Below, one piece after another: positions 48,926 to 58,029 of a stretch of DNA of 64,000 nucleotides. Source of the DNA: Cognatundibacterium curvum (GTDB lineage: Bacteria > Pseudomonadota > Gammaproteobacteria > Burkholderiales > Burkholderiaceae_D). The translations under genes were made by a program, and so were the position numbers. The notes under the pieces were generated by a model that made no database searches, had not been told where the DNA came from, and worked only from the letters and a program-made list of their open reading frames with translations. Location: assembly GCF_014284235.1 (NCBI RefSeq), contig NZ_JACOGD010000002.1:434001-498000 (forward strand), written 5' to 3'. Every line of letters begins with the position of its first letter. Position 1 is the stretch's first letter.

Positions 48926-49272
48926 GTCAGCAAGCTACAGTATTACTCTGCCTGCTGTGAGCCTGTCACGCGGCGGGAAAGGCAGTAAACGGGAGTAAAA
49001 AGCAGGAAAACGCAGGAAATAGCCGTTTTTTCGATAGCCGGTGCTAGAATGTGGCGCTTTGCCAATTGAAAAAATGGCTTTTGGCATCAGATGAGGGATG
49101 GCCGCGCTTTGTCCCGGCGAGTTGGCTTGCGCAGCATGCCTGGCTGGTACATCCGTCCGGATCAGCGTCCGCCTGACAGGTATTTACCATCCTGCTTATC
49201 TGGAATTGCAACGAAAACAGTATGTCGGTTTGATCACATACTGTGGATTATTACAACGATTGGAGTCTGAAC
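48926..49272 (+). other. Intergenic region between tgt and yajC
   Basis: About 347 bp. A possible extended -10 (TGCTAGAAT, 49042-49050) lies about 225 bp before yajC, and a short stem TGCCAA/TTGGCA follows it (about 49060-49086). The rest carries no supported gene; a 62-codon frame from 49098 looks like chance. Confidence 0.45.
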
Positions 49273-49596
49273 GTGTTTATTTCTAACGCTTACGCGCAAA
49301 CTGCGGGTGCAGGTGTCGATGGTGGTCTGATGAGTTTCTTGCCACTGGTGTTGATGTTTGTGGTGCTGTATTTCCTGATGATACGTCCACAGATGAAGCG
49401 TCAGAAAGAACAGAAATCCATGATGGATGCGCTGGCTAAGAACGATGAGGTCGTGACCGCCGGTGGCATACTGGGTCGTGTGACCAAGGTGAACGAAAGC
49501 TATGTCACGCTGGAAGTCGCTAACGGTACCGAAGTCGTGGTGCAGAAAATCGCGATTTCGACTTTGCTGCCAAAAGGCACAATCAAGGCGATTTAA
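49273..49596 (+). CDS. yajC: Preprotein translocase accessory subunit YajC
   Basis: Small single-helix protein associated with SecDF. From the GTG at 49273 the product is 107 residues and starts with the usual MFISNAYAQ; GGAG lies 7 bp upstream, which settles this start over another GTG at 49243. One membrane helix ('LPLVLMFVVLYFLMIRPQMK') is followed by a basic cytoplasmic domain ('EVVTAGGILGRVTKV'). It is first in yajC-secD-secF. Confidence 0.94.
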   Translation: MFISNAYAQTAGAGVDGGLMSFLPLVLMFVVLYFLMIRPQMKRQKEQKSMMDALAKNDEVVTAGGILGRVTKVNESYVTLEVANGTEVVVQKIAISTLLPKGTIKAI

Positions 49597-49673
49597 GCTC
49601 ATCATACAGGCAACGCAGTCCATGTTTATTGTGGACTGCGTTGTGCTTTTCAGCATCCCATTCTTAGATAATT

Positions 49674-51548
49674 ATGAATCGCTATCCACTCTGGAAGTAT
49701 GTCCTGATCCTGATTGCCCTGCTGTTCGGTGCTTTATACACGGCGCCTAACTTCTTTGGTGAGTCTCCTGCGGTACAGATCAGCAGCGCCAAGTCGACCG
49801 TCAAGATCGATGAAAGCATGAGTAAACGCGTTGAACAGGTGCTGCAACAGGCGGCACTTAAAGACAGCGGTATTTTTTATGATTTCAACGGTATGCAAGG
49901 CTCGGTACGTGCGCGTTTCGCCGATACAGATACCCAGTTCAAGGCCAAAGACGCACTCGAAAAAGCGTTGAATGCTGATCATAATGATCCCACCTATACC
50001 GTTGCATTCAATCTGTTATCGAATACGCCGAAATGGCTGCAAAGCATCCATGCACTGCCTATGTATCTGGGTCTGGATTTGCGTGGTGGTGTGCACTTCC
50101 TGATGCAGGTTGACACCAAGGCAGTCATGAACAAGCGGATCCAGGGTTTGCAATCCACAGTGAAAACCAGCTTGCGTGATAAAGAAATCCGCTATGCGGG
50201 TCTGAGCCGCGATGGTGACGTGATTTCTGTCAAGTTCCGTGATGCAGAAACCCGTAGTAAGGCGAAAGCTGTACTGGCTGACCAGATGCAGGACGTCAGT
50301 TTGCAGGACGTGCCAGAGTCGACTGAATTCGAAGTAAAAATCGCACTCAAACCCGAGGCATTGAAAGCCGTCATCAGTGAGGGTGTGAAACAGAATATTA
50401 CGGCCTTGTCCAAGCGCGTAAATGAGCTTGGCGTGGCTGAACCTATCATCCAGCAACAAGGTCCTGACCGCATCGTGGTGCAATTACCTGGTGTGCAGGA
50501 TGTGGCGCGTGCTAAAGAAATTATCGGTCGCACTGCAACGCTGGAAGTCCGTGTACTGGATGAAAGCGTACTCGGCGCGGTTGATGAAAATACACCGGCT
50601 CCGTTTGGTGCAGAACGCTTCCGTTCTGACCGTAACGGCGAATGGCTGATGCTGGTCAAAGATCCTGTGGTCACAGGTGATTACATTACCGGTGCTACCG
50701 CCAGTTTTGACCAGAACCAGCAGCCAGCGGTATCGGTTGAACTGAATGGTGACGGTGGTCGCAAAATGCGTGACGCAACCCGTAGCCGCGTCGGCAAACG
50801 CATGGCCATCGTGCTGTTCGAAAAAGGCAAGGGCGAAGTTCTGATTGCGCCGACTATCCAAAGCGAACTGGGTTCCCGCTTCAATATTACCGGTATGGGT
50901 ACGCCTGCAGCAGCAGCCGATCTGGCGTTGTTACTGCGCGCCGGCTCGTTGGCGGCACCGATGGAAATCATCGAAGAGCGCACCATAGGACCGCAACTGG
51001 GTGTGGAAAACATTAAGCAAGGTAAGAATGCCACGCTGTATGGTTTTGCTGCGATCTCGGTATTCATGATTGCCTATTACATGCTGTTTGGTTTCTTCAG
51101 CGTGCTGGCCTTATCGGTTAACTTGCTGCTGCTGGTGGCGATACTGTCGCTGATGCAGGCAACCCTGACCTTACCTGGTATCGCGGCGATTGCGCTGGCG
51201 CTGGGTATGGCGATCGACGCCAACGTGCTGATTAATGAACGTATCCGTGAAGAGCTGCGTGCTGGCCGTGCGCCGCAAAAGGCGATAGAAGAAGGTTTTG
51301 CGCATGCCTGGGCGACGATTCTGGATTCCAACGTGACGACCATGATCGTCGGTCTGGCCTTGCTGATATTTGGCTCTGGCGCTATCCGTGGTTTCGCCGT
51401 GGTGCACTGCCTAGGTATTCTGACCTCGATTTTCTCATCCGTGTTTGTCTCGCGCGGTGTCGTGAATCTGTGGTACGGACGTAAGAAAAAACTGAGCGCA
51501 ATTTCTATCGGTCAGATCTGGAAACCCAGCGAAGACGCTGCGAAGTAA
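49674..51548 (+). CDS. secD: Protein translocase subunit SecD
   Basis: Proton-driven pulling subunit of the Sec translocon. The 624-residue protein has an N-terminal membrane helix, a large periplasmic P1 domain ('MYLGLDLRGGVHFLMQVDT'), and about five C-terminal helices with 'GPQLGVENIKQG', 'LGMAIDANVLINERIREELR' and 'HAWATILDSNVTTMIVGLAL', the conserved RND-type signatures. It is followed by secF after 23 bp. Confidence 0.97.
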   Translation: MNRYPLWKYVLILIALLFGALYTAPNFFGESPAVQISSAKSTVKIDESMSKRVEQVLQQAALKDSGIFYDFNGMQGSVRARFADTDTQFKAKDALEKALNADHNDPTYTVAFNLLSNTPKWLQSIHALPMYLGLDLRGGVHFLMQVDTKAVMNKRIQGLQSTVKTSLRDKEIRYAGLSRDGDVISVKFRDAETRSKAKAVLADQMQDVSLQDVPESTEFEVKIALKPEALKAVISEGVKQNITALSKRVNELGVAEPIIQQQGPDRIVVQLPGVQDVARAKEIIGRTATLEVRVLDESVLGAVDENTPAPFGAERFRSDRNGEWLMLVKDPVVTGDYITGATASFDQNQQPAVSVELNGDGGRKMRDATRSRVGKRMAIVLFEKGKGEVLIAPTIQSELGSRFNITGMGTPAAAADLALLLRAGSLAAPMEIIEERTIGPQLGVENIKQGKNATLYGFAAISVFMIAYYMLFGFFSVLALSVNLLLLVAILSLMQATLTLPGIAAIALALGMAIDANVLINERIREELRAGRAPQKAIEEGFAHAWATILDSNVTTMIVGLALLIFGSGAIRGFAVVHCLGILTSIFSSVFVSRGVVNLWYGRKKKLSAISIGQIWKPSEDAAK

Positions 51549-51571
51549 TTTAAAGGACACAGGCATTTATC

Positions 51572-52510
51572 ATGGAATTATTCCGCATTAAAAAAGACAT
51601 TCCTTTCATGCGCCATGCGCTGATTTTCAATGTCATCTCCGCACTGACTTTTGTCGCTGCTGTGTTTTTCCTGGTACAAAAACAACTGCATTTTTCCGTC
51701 GAATTCACCGGTGGTACGGTGATGGAAGTGAGCTACACCAAGGCGGCAGACGTGGAGGGGATCCGCCGTACCGTCGATAGCCTGGGCTATGTAGATGCTT
51801 CGGTGCAGACTTTTGGTAAGGCGCAGGATGTGGTGATCCGCTTACCGCTGTCAAAAACCCTGAGTTCCACGCAGCAGGCAGATCAGGTCATGGCGGCGCT
51901 GGTTGCTAAAGATCCTGATGTCAAAAAGCAGCGTGTAGAACAGGTCGGTGCCCAGGTGGGTGATGAGCTGGCCCACGATGGTCTGATGGCCTTGTTATTT
52001 GTGGTACTGGGCGTGATGGCCTATCTGGCGATACGCTTCGAATGGAAATTCGCGGTGGCAGCGATCGTCGCAAACTTGCATGACGTGATCATTATTCTGG
52101 GCTTCTTTGCTTTCTTCGAATGGGAATTCAACCTGTCCGTGCTGGCTGCGGTGTTAGCGGTGTTGGGTTACTCGGTCAATGAATCGGTGGTTATTTTTGA
52201 CCGTATCCGCGAAAATTTCCGTAAGCAGCGCAAGATGTCGGTGACAGAAGTGATCGACAATGCGATTACCAGCACCATTTCACGTACCATCATCACGCAC
52301 GGCAGTACGCAGATGATGGTGTTGTCCATGCTGCTGATCGGTGGCCCGACGCTGCATTATTTCGCTATGGCGCTGACCATCGGTATCTGCTTTGGTATTT
52401 ATTCCTCGGTCTTCGTGGCGGCAGCGATTGCAATGTGGCTGGGTGTGACCAGAGAAGATCTGATCAAGCCGGTTAAAGAAAAAGACGATACAGACGGTGC
52501 CGTTGTATAA
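51572..52510 (+). CDS. secF: Protein translocase subunit SecF
   Basis: Partner of SecD in the translocon. The 312-residue protein begins 'MELFRIKKDIPFMRHALIFN', has 'HFSVEFTGGTVMEVSY' in the periplasmic domain, and the C-terminal helices with 'LGYSVNESVVIFDRIRENFR' and 'AITSTISRTIITHGSTQMMV'. It is last in yajC-secD-secF and is followed by a terminator. Confidence 0.97.
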   Translation: MELFRIKKDIPFMRHALIFNVISALTFVAAVFFLVQKQLHFSVEFTGGTVMEVSYTKAADVEGIRRTVDSLGYVDASVQTFGKAQDVVIRLPLSKTLSSTQQADQVMAALVAKDPDVKKQRVEQVGAQVGDELAHDGLMALLFVVLGVMAYLAIRFEWKFAVAAIVANLHDVIIILGFFAFFEWEFNLSVLAAVLAVLGYSVNESVVIFDRIRENFRKQRKMSVTEVIDNAITSTISRTIITHGSTQMMVLSMLLIGGPTLHYFAMALTIGICFGIYSSVFVAAAIAMWLGVTREDLIKPVKEKDDTDGAVV

Positions 52511-52548
52511 AACATGTCTTTATCGTGTAACGGAAAGTATCTACACTG

Positions 52549-52574
52549 AAAGCCAGCGGAAACGCTGGCTTTTT
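52549..52574 (+). terminator. Rho-independent terminator of yajC-secDF
   Basis: AAGCCAGCG, GAAA loop, CGCTGGCTT, followed by T residues: a 9-bp stem with a stable GNRA-type loop. Confidence 0.94.
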
Positions 52575-52582
52575 ATTTGTTA

Positions 52583-52599
52583 GCATACAAAATGTATGC
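52583..52599. promoter_or_regulatory. Palindrome: possible TetR-type operator of the RND operon
   Basis: GCATACA and TGTATGC are perfect 7-bp arms around AAA. CATAC...GTATG palindromes are the type of site bound by AcrR-like TetR repressors that control RND pumps (known for AcrR). It is 206 bp before the adaptor ATG. No tetR gene is adjacent, so this is inference. Confidence 0.5.
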
Positions 52600-52692
52600 A
52601 AGCCGTGCACTTCAGAGTGAAACATCGGCGAAATGAGCGTTTGACGCTAAGGTGTTCTTAGCTCGCTAATCGCCCTGATCCCGTTCGCGAAA

Positions 52693-52717
52693 CCGGTATT
52701 GTTACTTCACTTACCGG
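52693..52717. promoter_or_regulatory. Inverted repeat in the RND operon leader
   Basis: CCGGTA (52693-52698) and TACCGG (52712-52717) form a 6-bp inverted repeat with a 13-bp spacer, directly after TTCGCGAA. It could be an operator or chance. Confidence 0.35.
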
Positions 52718-52805
52718 AATTGACCGCAAATCAGCATAGGTTCCGCGAACTTTATGTCTCTAAGGCAGTCCTAGCGTCCGCGAAGTAAAAAAAGAATTGA
52801 AAAAA

Positions 52806-54095
52806 ATGAGCCAACTGAAAACCATCACACTCGTTGCGGCGATCGCCGCTCTGTCCGCTGGCGGCTATTATGCGTACCAGTCATCTGCATCCAAAAATCC
52901 TGAAAGCGTTAATACGAAGAACGCTGACGCCAGCGCAAAATCATCGGCATCGGCTTCCGCCAGTGCCTTGGCTGGTAAAGGCGATAGCCGCCCGGTCAGT
53001 GTCTCTACCATACTGACGCAGAAAAAAGATTTCCCGGTTCGTCTGCAGGCTAACGGTGTGGTGTCCAGTCTGAACACCGTCGATATCCGGCCGCAGATCA
53101 CCAGCACTGTCACCCGTGTGCATATCAGGGAAGGGCAGTTTGTACGCGCCGGTGAGTTGTTGTTTACGCTGGACAGCCGTAATGACGAAGTGAACCTGGC
53201 TAAGGCGCAGGCGCAGCTGGACAAGGATATGGCCACACTGGCTGACTTACAGCGTCAGTTGGTACGCAGCAAGGATCTGGTCAGCAAAAAATTTGTCGCG
53301 CAAAGTGCGCTCGATACCAGCCAGACTCAGGTCGATGCGCAGCAGGCAGTGATCGCAGCGGATAAGGCCGCAGTGAATGCCGCTAGGGTCGCGCTCAGCT
53401 ACAACCGCATCGTGGCGCCCGCATCCGGCCGTACCGGCATCATCAGCGTATTTGTGGGGTCTCTGGTGCAGCCCAATGCGACGGCTGCCGCGATGGTCAC
53501 CATTACTCAGATCGATCCGATAGCTGTGACTTTCCCGCTGCCGCAGCGCCATTTGAACGATGCCCTGCAAAGCATGCGCAATGCAGACAGCTTTGTGCAG
53601 GCCAGTCTGCCGGATGGTCAGGGTAAATATAAGGGCAAATTACAGTTTGTTGATAATGTGGTTGATGCAGCCTCTGGTACCGTTAAAGTCAAAGCGGTGT
53701 TTGATAATAAAGAGATGAAGTTATGGCCCGGCGCTTACGTCAATCTGGACATGAGTGTGCGCACCATTAAGGATGCCGTGGTGGTACCGCAGGATGCGAT
53801 TGTGATCGGTGCACGCGGTAAGTCGGTCTATGTCGTGAATGCAGAGTCAAAAGCCGAAGTGAAACCTGTGACTGTGCTGGAAAGCTATGGCAACGAAGCG
53901 GTAATTTCCGGTGTTGAGGCTGGCGTCAAGATTGTATTGGATGGCAAGCAGAACCTGCGTCCCGGTGGCCTGGTGAAAGAGCGTAGTGCGGATGACAAAG
54001 ACGCCGCTAAAGCTAAGGATGGCAAAGAGGCCAAAGAAGGCAAGCCAGCCAAAGCCGCTGAAGCACACAGCGCCTCTGCAGCGAGTGCATCATGA
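52806..54095 (+). CDS. RND efflux periplasmic adaptor (membrane fusion protein)
   Basis: A 429-residue periplasmic adaptor of a tripartite efflux pump. It has an N-terminal membrane/signal segment ('TLVAAIAALSAGGYYAYQ'), a Ser/Ala linker, the lipoyl halves ('NGVVSSLNTVDIRPQITSTV', 'LSYNRIVAPASGRTGI'), an alpha-hairpin coiled coil between them, and beta-barrel/membrane-proximal domains. Multidrug MdtA-like adaptors match best. The last ~40 residues form an unusual Lys/Ala/Glu/Asp-rich tail. The start at ATG 52806 is chosen over a TTG three codons upstream. It overlaps the permease start by 4 bp. Confidence 0.9.
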   Translation: MSQLKTITLVAAIAALSAGGYYAYQSSASKNPESVNTKNADASAKSSASASASALAGKGDSRPVSVSTILTQKKDFPVRLQANGVVSSLNTVDIRPQITSTVTRVHIREGQFVRAGELLFTLDSRNDEVNLAKAQAQLDKDMATLADLQRQLVRSKDLVSKKFVAQSALDTSQTQVDAQQAVIAADKAAVNAARVALSYNRIVAPASGRTGIISVFVGSLVQPNATAAAMVTITQIDPIAVTFPLPQRHLNDALQSMRNADSFVQASLPDGQGKYKGKLQFVDNVVDAASGTVKVKAVFDNKEMKLWPGAYVNLDMSVRTIKDAVVVPQDAIVIGARGKSVYVVNAESKAEVKPVTVLESYGNEAVISGVEAGVKIVLDGKQNLRPGGLVKERSADDKDAAKAKDGKEAKEGKPAKAAEAHSASAASAS

Positions 54096-57000
54096 ATTTA
54101 TCTGAGTTATTTATCCGCCGTCCGGTGATGACGGTATTACTCAATCTGTCTATCGTGCTAGCGGGTATTCTGGCCTACCGCTATATCCCGATTGCGGCTT
54201 TACCCAGCTATAACACACCCGTCATTAGCGTGAATGCCAATCTGCCGGGTGCCAGTCCTGAAACGATGGCGACTTCGGTCGCTCTGCCATTGGAAAAGCA
54301 GTTCGCTACCATACCCGGCTTATCTGTCATCAGCTCCAGCAATACGCTGGGTAATACCTCGCTGACGCTGGAGTTTGATCAGAACCGGAATATCGATGCC
54401 GCTTCGGTTGATGTGCAAGCAGCCTTGCTGCGCGCCCAGCGTTCGCTGCCGATTGATATGACGTCGCCCCCTTCTTATCGCAAGGTGAATCCGGCCGATG
54501 CTCCGGTCTTGTTTATTGCACTGACTTCACCTTCTCTGAGTCTGGCTGAACTGACTAACTTTGCCGAGCATCTGATTTCGCCCAGCCTGTCTACGCTGGA
54601 AGGGGTGGCACAGGTCAATATCTTCGGTATCAAGCGTTATGCGGTGCGTATCCGCGTGATGCCGGATGCACTGGCTGCGCGTAATCTGACCCTGGATGAC
54701 TTGTCGACCGCCATCCGCACCTCAAATGCGAATACCCCGGTTGGTACGCTGGATGGTGACAAACAAACCCTGACCCTGACTGCGAATAAGCAATTGCAAA
54801 GCGCACAGGAGTTCGCCAATCTGGTGGTCAGCAATAAAGGTGGTCAGGTGGTGCGTCTGCGCGATGTGGCCAACGTCGAAGACAGCTACGAACAGGTAAA
54901 AACCAGCGCCAACTTCAATGGCGAGAGCTCGATTACGCTGGCGATTCAGCGCCAGTCGGATGCCAATACCGTGAAAGTGGTGGATTCGATCAAGGCTGCC
55001 TTACCGGGTTTCAAGGCCCAGTTGCCTGCTTCGGTGAATATGAATCTGGTCAATGACCGTTCAGTCTCTATTCGCGACGCCTTACACGACGTGAACCTGA
55101 CGCTGCTGTTCACGATTTTCCTGGTGGTGCTGGTGATTTTCCTGTTCCTGCGCCGCATGGTTGCCACCCTGATTCCTACGCTCTCGCTGCCAGTTTCGCT
55201 GGTCGGCGCGATCAGTCTGTTATGGGGCTTTGGTTATACGCTGGATAATGTGTCGCTGCTGGGTCTGACGCTGGCCGTTGGTCTGGTGGTGGATGATGCG
55301 ATTGTGATGCTGGAAAACATTATGCGTCACGTCGAGAATGGCGAAGAACCGTTCAAGGCTGCATTGCAAGGCTCACGCGAAGTCGGCTTCACGATTATCT
55401 CGATTTCCACTTCGCTGATTGCGGTGTTTATCCCGATTTTCTTTATGCCTGGCGTGATCGGTCAGTTATTCCATGAGTTCGCTGTGATCGTCAGTCTGGC
55501 GATTGTCGCTTCCGCCTTTGTCTCGCTGACCCTGGTGCCTATGCTGGCCAGCCGCTTTTTGAAGAATGAACATGAAATGGCTGCGCCACCGCGTTTGGTC
55601 GGCGCCATGTTAGGTGCGTTTGAACGTGGCTTCGATGCGTCCCTGCGGGTCTACACACGTGGCCTGGACTGGTCACTGCGCTATCGCAAGCTGATTTTGT
55701 TACTGGCGTTGGCCACCTTCATAGCGACAGCTTATCTGTTTAATGTGATTCCTAAAGGCTTCTTCCCGCAAGAAGATATAGGTCAGATTAATGTGACGAC
55801 TGAGGCGGCTGAAGACACCTCTTTTCCTGCCATGGTGGTGTTGCAGGATCGCGTGGCGAAGATCATACGCGATGATCCGAATGTGGCGACTGCCACCTCC
55901 TTCAATGGCGGTAGCGGTGCGCAGAATAATGGACGTATGTTTATCAATCTGAAGCCACGCGATCAGCGTAAGCCGATGAAAGAAGTGGTCGATGGTTTAC
56001 GCAAGAAGGTCGCGGCTGTTCCTGGTATCACGGTATTCCTGCGTCCTACCCAGAACTTACAGCTGGGTGGCCGCCCGAGTAAGAGTCAGTATCAGTACAT
56101 CCTGCAAAGTGTGGAAGCGGGTGAACTTAATGACTGGGCGCTTAAGCTGGTGGATAAACTGCGTAATGATCCCGGTTTTAAAGATGTGACGACCGACTCT
56201 CAGCTCAAAGGTTTGCAGGCCTCGATCGATATTGACCGTGACCGTGCGAATAGTTTGGGCGTGGGCATGGACAGCATACGTTCTGCGCTATACAGCGCGT
56301 TTGGCGAGCGTCAGGTATCAACCATGTATACCAGTGTCGACAGCTATTCCGTGATTATGGAACTGGCTGCCGAAGCGCGTAAAGATGAGAGTGCGATCAA
56401 TGGTATCTACGTGCGCAGCAATACCGGCACGCTGGTGCCGCTGAACAGTATCGCCACGGTCAAACGCACTGTAGGACCGACCTCCATCAACCACGTCGGG
56501 CAGTTACAGGCTGTGACGGTGTCCTTCAATCTGGCACCTGATACGGCGCTGGGAGAGGCGACCAAGCGCATAGAACAATACCGCGAACAGATTAAATTGC
56601 CGCCTTCGGTGATTACTTCTTACGGTGGCGATGCTGCGGTGTTTAAAGACTCACAGTCTGGTCAGGTGGTGTTAATCGTTGCGGCTTTGCTGGTGATTTA
56701 TGTACTGCTGGGCGTGCTGTATGAGAGCTATATCCATCCGATTACGATCTTGGCCGGTTTGCCATCGGCTGCAGTCGGCGCGCTGATTACGCTCAAGTGG
56801 TTTGGTGAAGATCTGACGCTGATCGCAACCATAGGCATATTGCTGCTGATAGGTATCGTGAAAAAGAATGCGATCATGATGATCGACTTTGCTTTGGATG
56901 CGCAGCGTCATCAAAACATGACACCGGCAGAAGCGATACGCGAAGCCTGTATCCAGCGTTTCCGTCCGATTATGATGACTACACTGGCCGCGCTGGTAGG

Positions 57001-57187
57001 CGCTTTGCCGATTGCACTGGGGCTGGGCGCCGGTGCTGAACTGCGTCAGCCGCTGGGCCTGGCAGTCGTCGGCGGCTTGATTTTCTCGCAGGCGATTACG
57101 CTGTTCATTACGCCAGTGATTTATCTGGCGTTGGATAAATACAGTGGTTCCGGGCCGATAGTCGGCGACCGTTTGCCGGGGCGATAG
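54092..57187 (+). CDS. RND efflux inner-membrane permease (HAE1/MdtB-like)
   Basis: A 1031-residue proton-driven exporter. The two repeats of six helices and porter domains are visible: 'RRPVMTVLLNLSIVLAGIL' at the start, the proton-relay aspartate pair in helix 4 ('TLAVGLVVDDAIVMLENIMR'), and the C-terminal helices 'LLIGIVKKNAIMMIDFALDA'. Its similarity to MdtB/MdtC-type pumps suggests broad small-molecule export. ATGA overlap couples it to the adaptor. No outer-membrane factor gene follows; a strong terminator ends the operon, so the channel must be supplied from elsewhere. Confidence 0.93.
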   Translation: MNLSELFIRRPVMTVLLNLSIVLAGILAYRYIPIAALPSYNTPVISVNANLPGASPETMATSVALPLEKQFATIPGLSVISSSNTLGNTSLTLEFDQNRNIDAASVDVQAALLRAQRSLPIDMTSPPSYRKVNPADAPVLFIALTSPSLSLAELTNFAEHLISPSLSTLEGVAQVNIFGIKRYAVRIRVMPDALAARNLTLDDLSTAIRTSNANTPVGTLDGDKQTLTLTANKQLQSAQEFANLVVSNKGGQVVRLRDVANVEDSYEQVKTSANFNGESSITLAIQRQSDANTVKVVDSIKAALPGFKAQLPASVNMNLVNDRSVSIRDALHDVNLTLLFTIFLVVLVIFLFLRRMVATLIPTLSLPVSLVGAISLLWGFGYTLDNVSLLGLTLAVGLVVDDAIVMLENIMRHVENGEEPFKAALQGSREVGFTIISISTSLIAVFIPIFFMPGVIGQLFHEFAVIVSLAIVASAFVSLTLVPMLASRFLKNEHEMAAPPRLVGAMLGAFERGFDASLRVYTRGLDWSLRYRKLILLLALATFIATAYLFNVIPKGFFPQEDIGQINVTTEAAEDTSFPAMVVLQDRVAKIIRDDPNVATATSFNGGSGAQNNGRMFINLKPRDQRKPMKEVVDGLRKKVAAVPGITVFLRPTQNLQLGGRPSKSQYQYILQSVEAGELNDWALKLVDKLRNDPGFKDVTTDSQLKGLQASIDIDRDRANSLGVGMDSIRSALYSAFGERQVSTMYTSVDSYSVIMELAAEARKDESAINGIYVRSNTGTLVPLNSIATVKRTVGPTSINHVGQLQAVTVSFNLAPDTALGEATKRIEQYREQIKLPPSVITSYGGDAAVFKDSQSGQVVLIVAALLVIYVLLGVLYESYIHPITILAGLPSAAVGALITLKWFGEDLTLIATIGILLLIGIVKKNAIMMIDFALDAQRHQNMTPAEAIREACIQRFRPIMMTTLAALVGALPIALGLGAGAELRQPLGLAVVGGLIFSQAITLFITPVIYLALDKYSGSGPIVGDRLPGR

Positions 57188-57210
57188 TCCTTAGCTGAGC
57201 AAGGAAAAAA

Positions 57211-57241
57211 AACGGCACCTGAATTCAGGTGCCGTTTTTTT
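57211..57241 (+). terminator. Rho-independent terminator of the RND operon
   Basis: AACGGCACCTGAA is followed at once by its exact complement TTCAGGTGCCGTT and T residues; 13-bp perfect stem with a purine tract in front, so it may act in both directions. Confidence 0.94.
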
Positions 57242-57484
57242 ATTTGATTACAGAAAATCATAATTCGTTGAAAGTTACACTTATAAAATATCTCATAATG
57301 TTGTATTTTTGTGTCAAAAAGTATCGTTAATATTGATTTATTGCATTTTTAATTGTGCTTATTGAAATTAAATAGTTATATTTATATTGATGAATATCAT
57401 CATTCTAAGATTGACTCTGCAGCTCAATAGTGGCTTTTTGCATAGCTTTTCGTTCTTTTTTATAAAAATTTACTTCTGTTAAAA

Positions 57485-58027
57485 ATGTATACACAAAATA
57501 AAAAAATAATTTCTGCTTTCTTGGCTGTGGTGCTTCAGTTTTCTATTTTTAATAGAGTAAATGCTGAAGTTCAAACTGTGATAATTGTTGGAGTAAATGC
57601 ACAAACATTTGGTGAGTCAGGAATAGGTAGTGGTGGAGAGGGCGGTGGATGTGGTAGTCGGCCAACAGATTGTGATTTTATGACCATGCCTGAGCAAGAG
57701 AGAAGTGTAGAGATTGTTGCAGATGCCAGTAAATACGATGTGCGCTGTAGGCAAGACAAATATAGCAATGTCACATCCCTTGATAGCATTGAATCGAGGA
57801 AAGAGGTGGCTAAAGAAGTATTTAAATGGGTAGATTTCACGCAGTTAAGTGTGGTAAACGGAAAAAATGCATTTAAAGTTACCTATGCTGATGGCGGATT
57901 TGATTGGTGGTACTTCGAAATAGTTAACCCTTGGAGTACTGGCTTTCGAATGACTGGTGAGCTTGCAAAGCGCGTTGTTGCTGATGGTGTGATTCGCCCA
58001 AATCCCAAATGTACACAACAAGGATGA
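57485..58027 (+). CDS. Unrecognised exported protein, Gly/Cys-rich N-terminus
   Basis: A 180-residue protein not matched to any family I know. It has a signal peptide ('ISAFLAVVLQFSIFNRVNA', cleavage after residue 27), a Gly-rich stretch 'GESGIGSGGEGGGCGSRPTD', and four cysteines (56, 63, 88 and 176). This suggests a periplasmic or secreted disulfide-bonded protein. The 240 bp before it are AT-rich (57242-57484) and hold no gene. It overlaps or abuts the next gene at its 3' end. It may be recently acquired because the composition is below its neighbours. Confidence 0.65.
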   Translation: MYTQNKKIISAFLAVVLQFSIFNRVNAEVQTVIIVGVNAQTFGESGIGSGGEGGGCGSRPTDCDFMTMPEQERSVEIVADASKYDVRCRQDKYSNVTSLDSIESRKEVAKEVFKWVDFTQLSVVNGKNAFKVTYADGGFDWWYFEIVNPWSTGFRMTGELAKRVVADGVIRPNPKCTQQG

Positions 58028-58029
58028 GC

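Noticed and set aside
49098..49286. 62-codon frame upstream of yajC
   Set aside because: No ribosome-binding site; it overlaps the yajC start in another frame and has no family resemblance.
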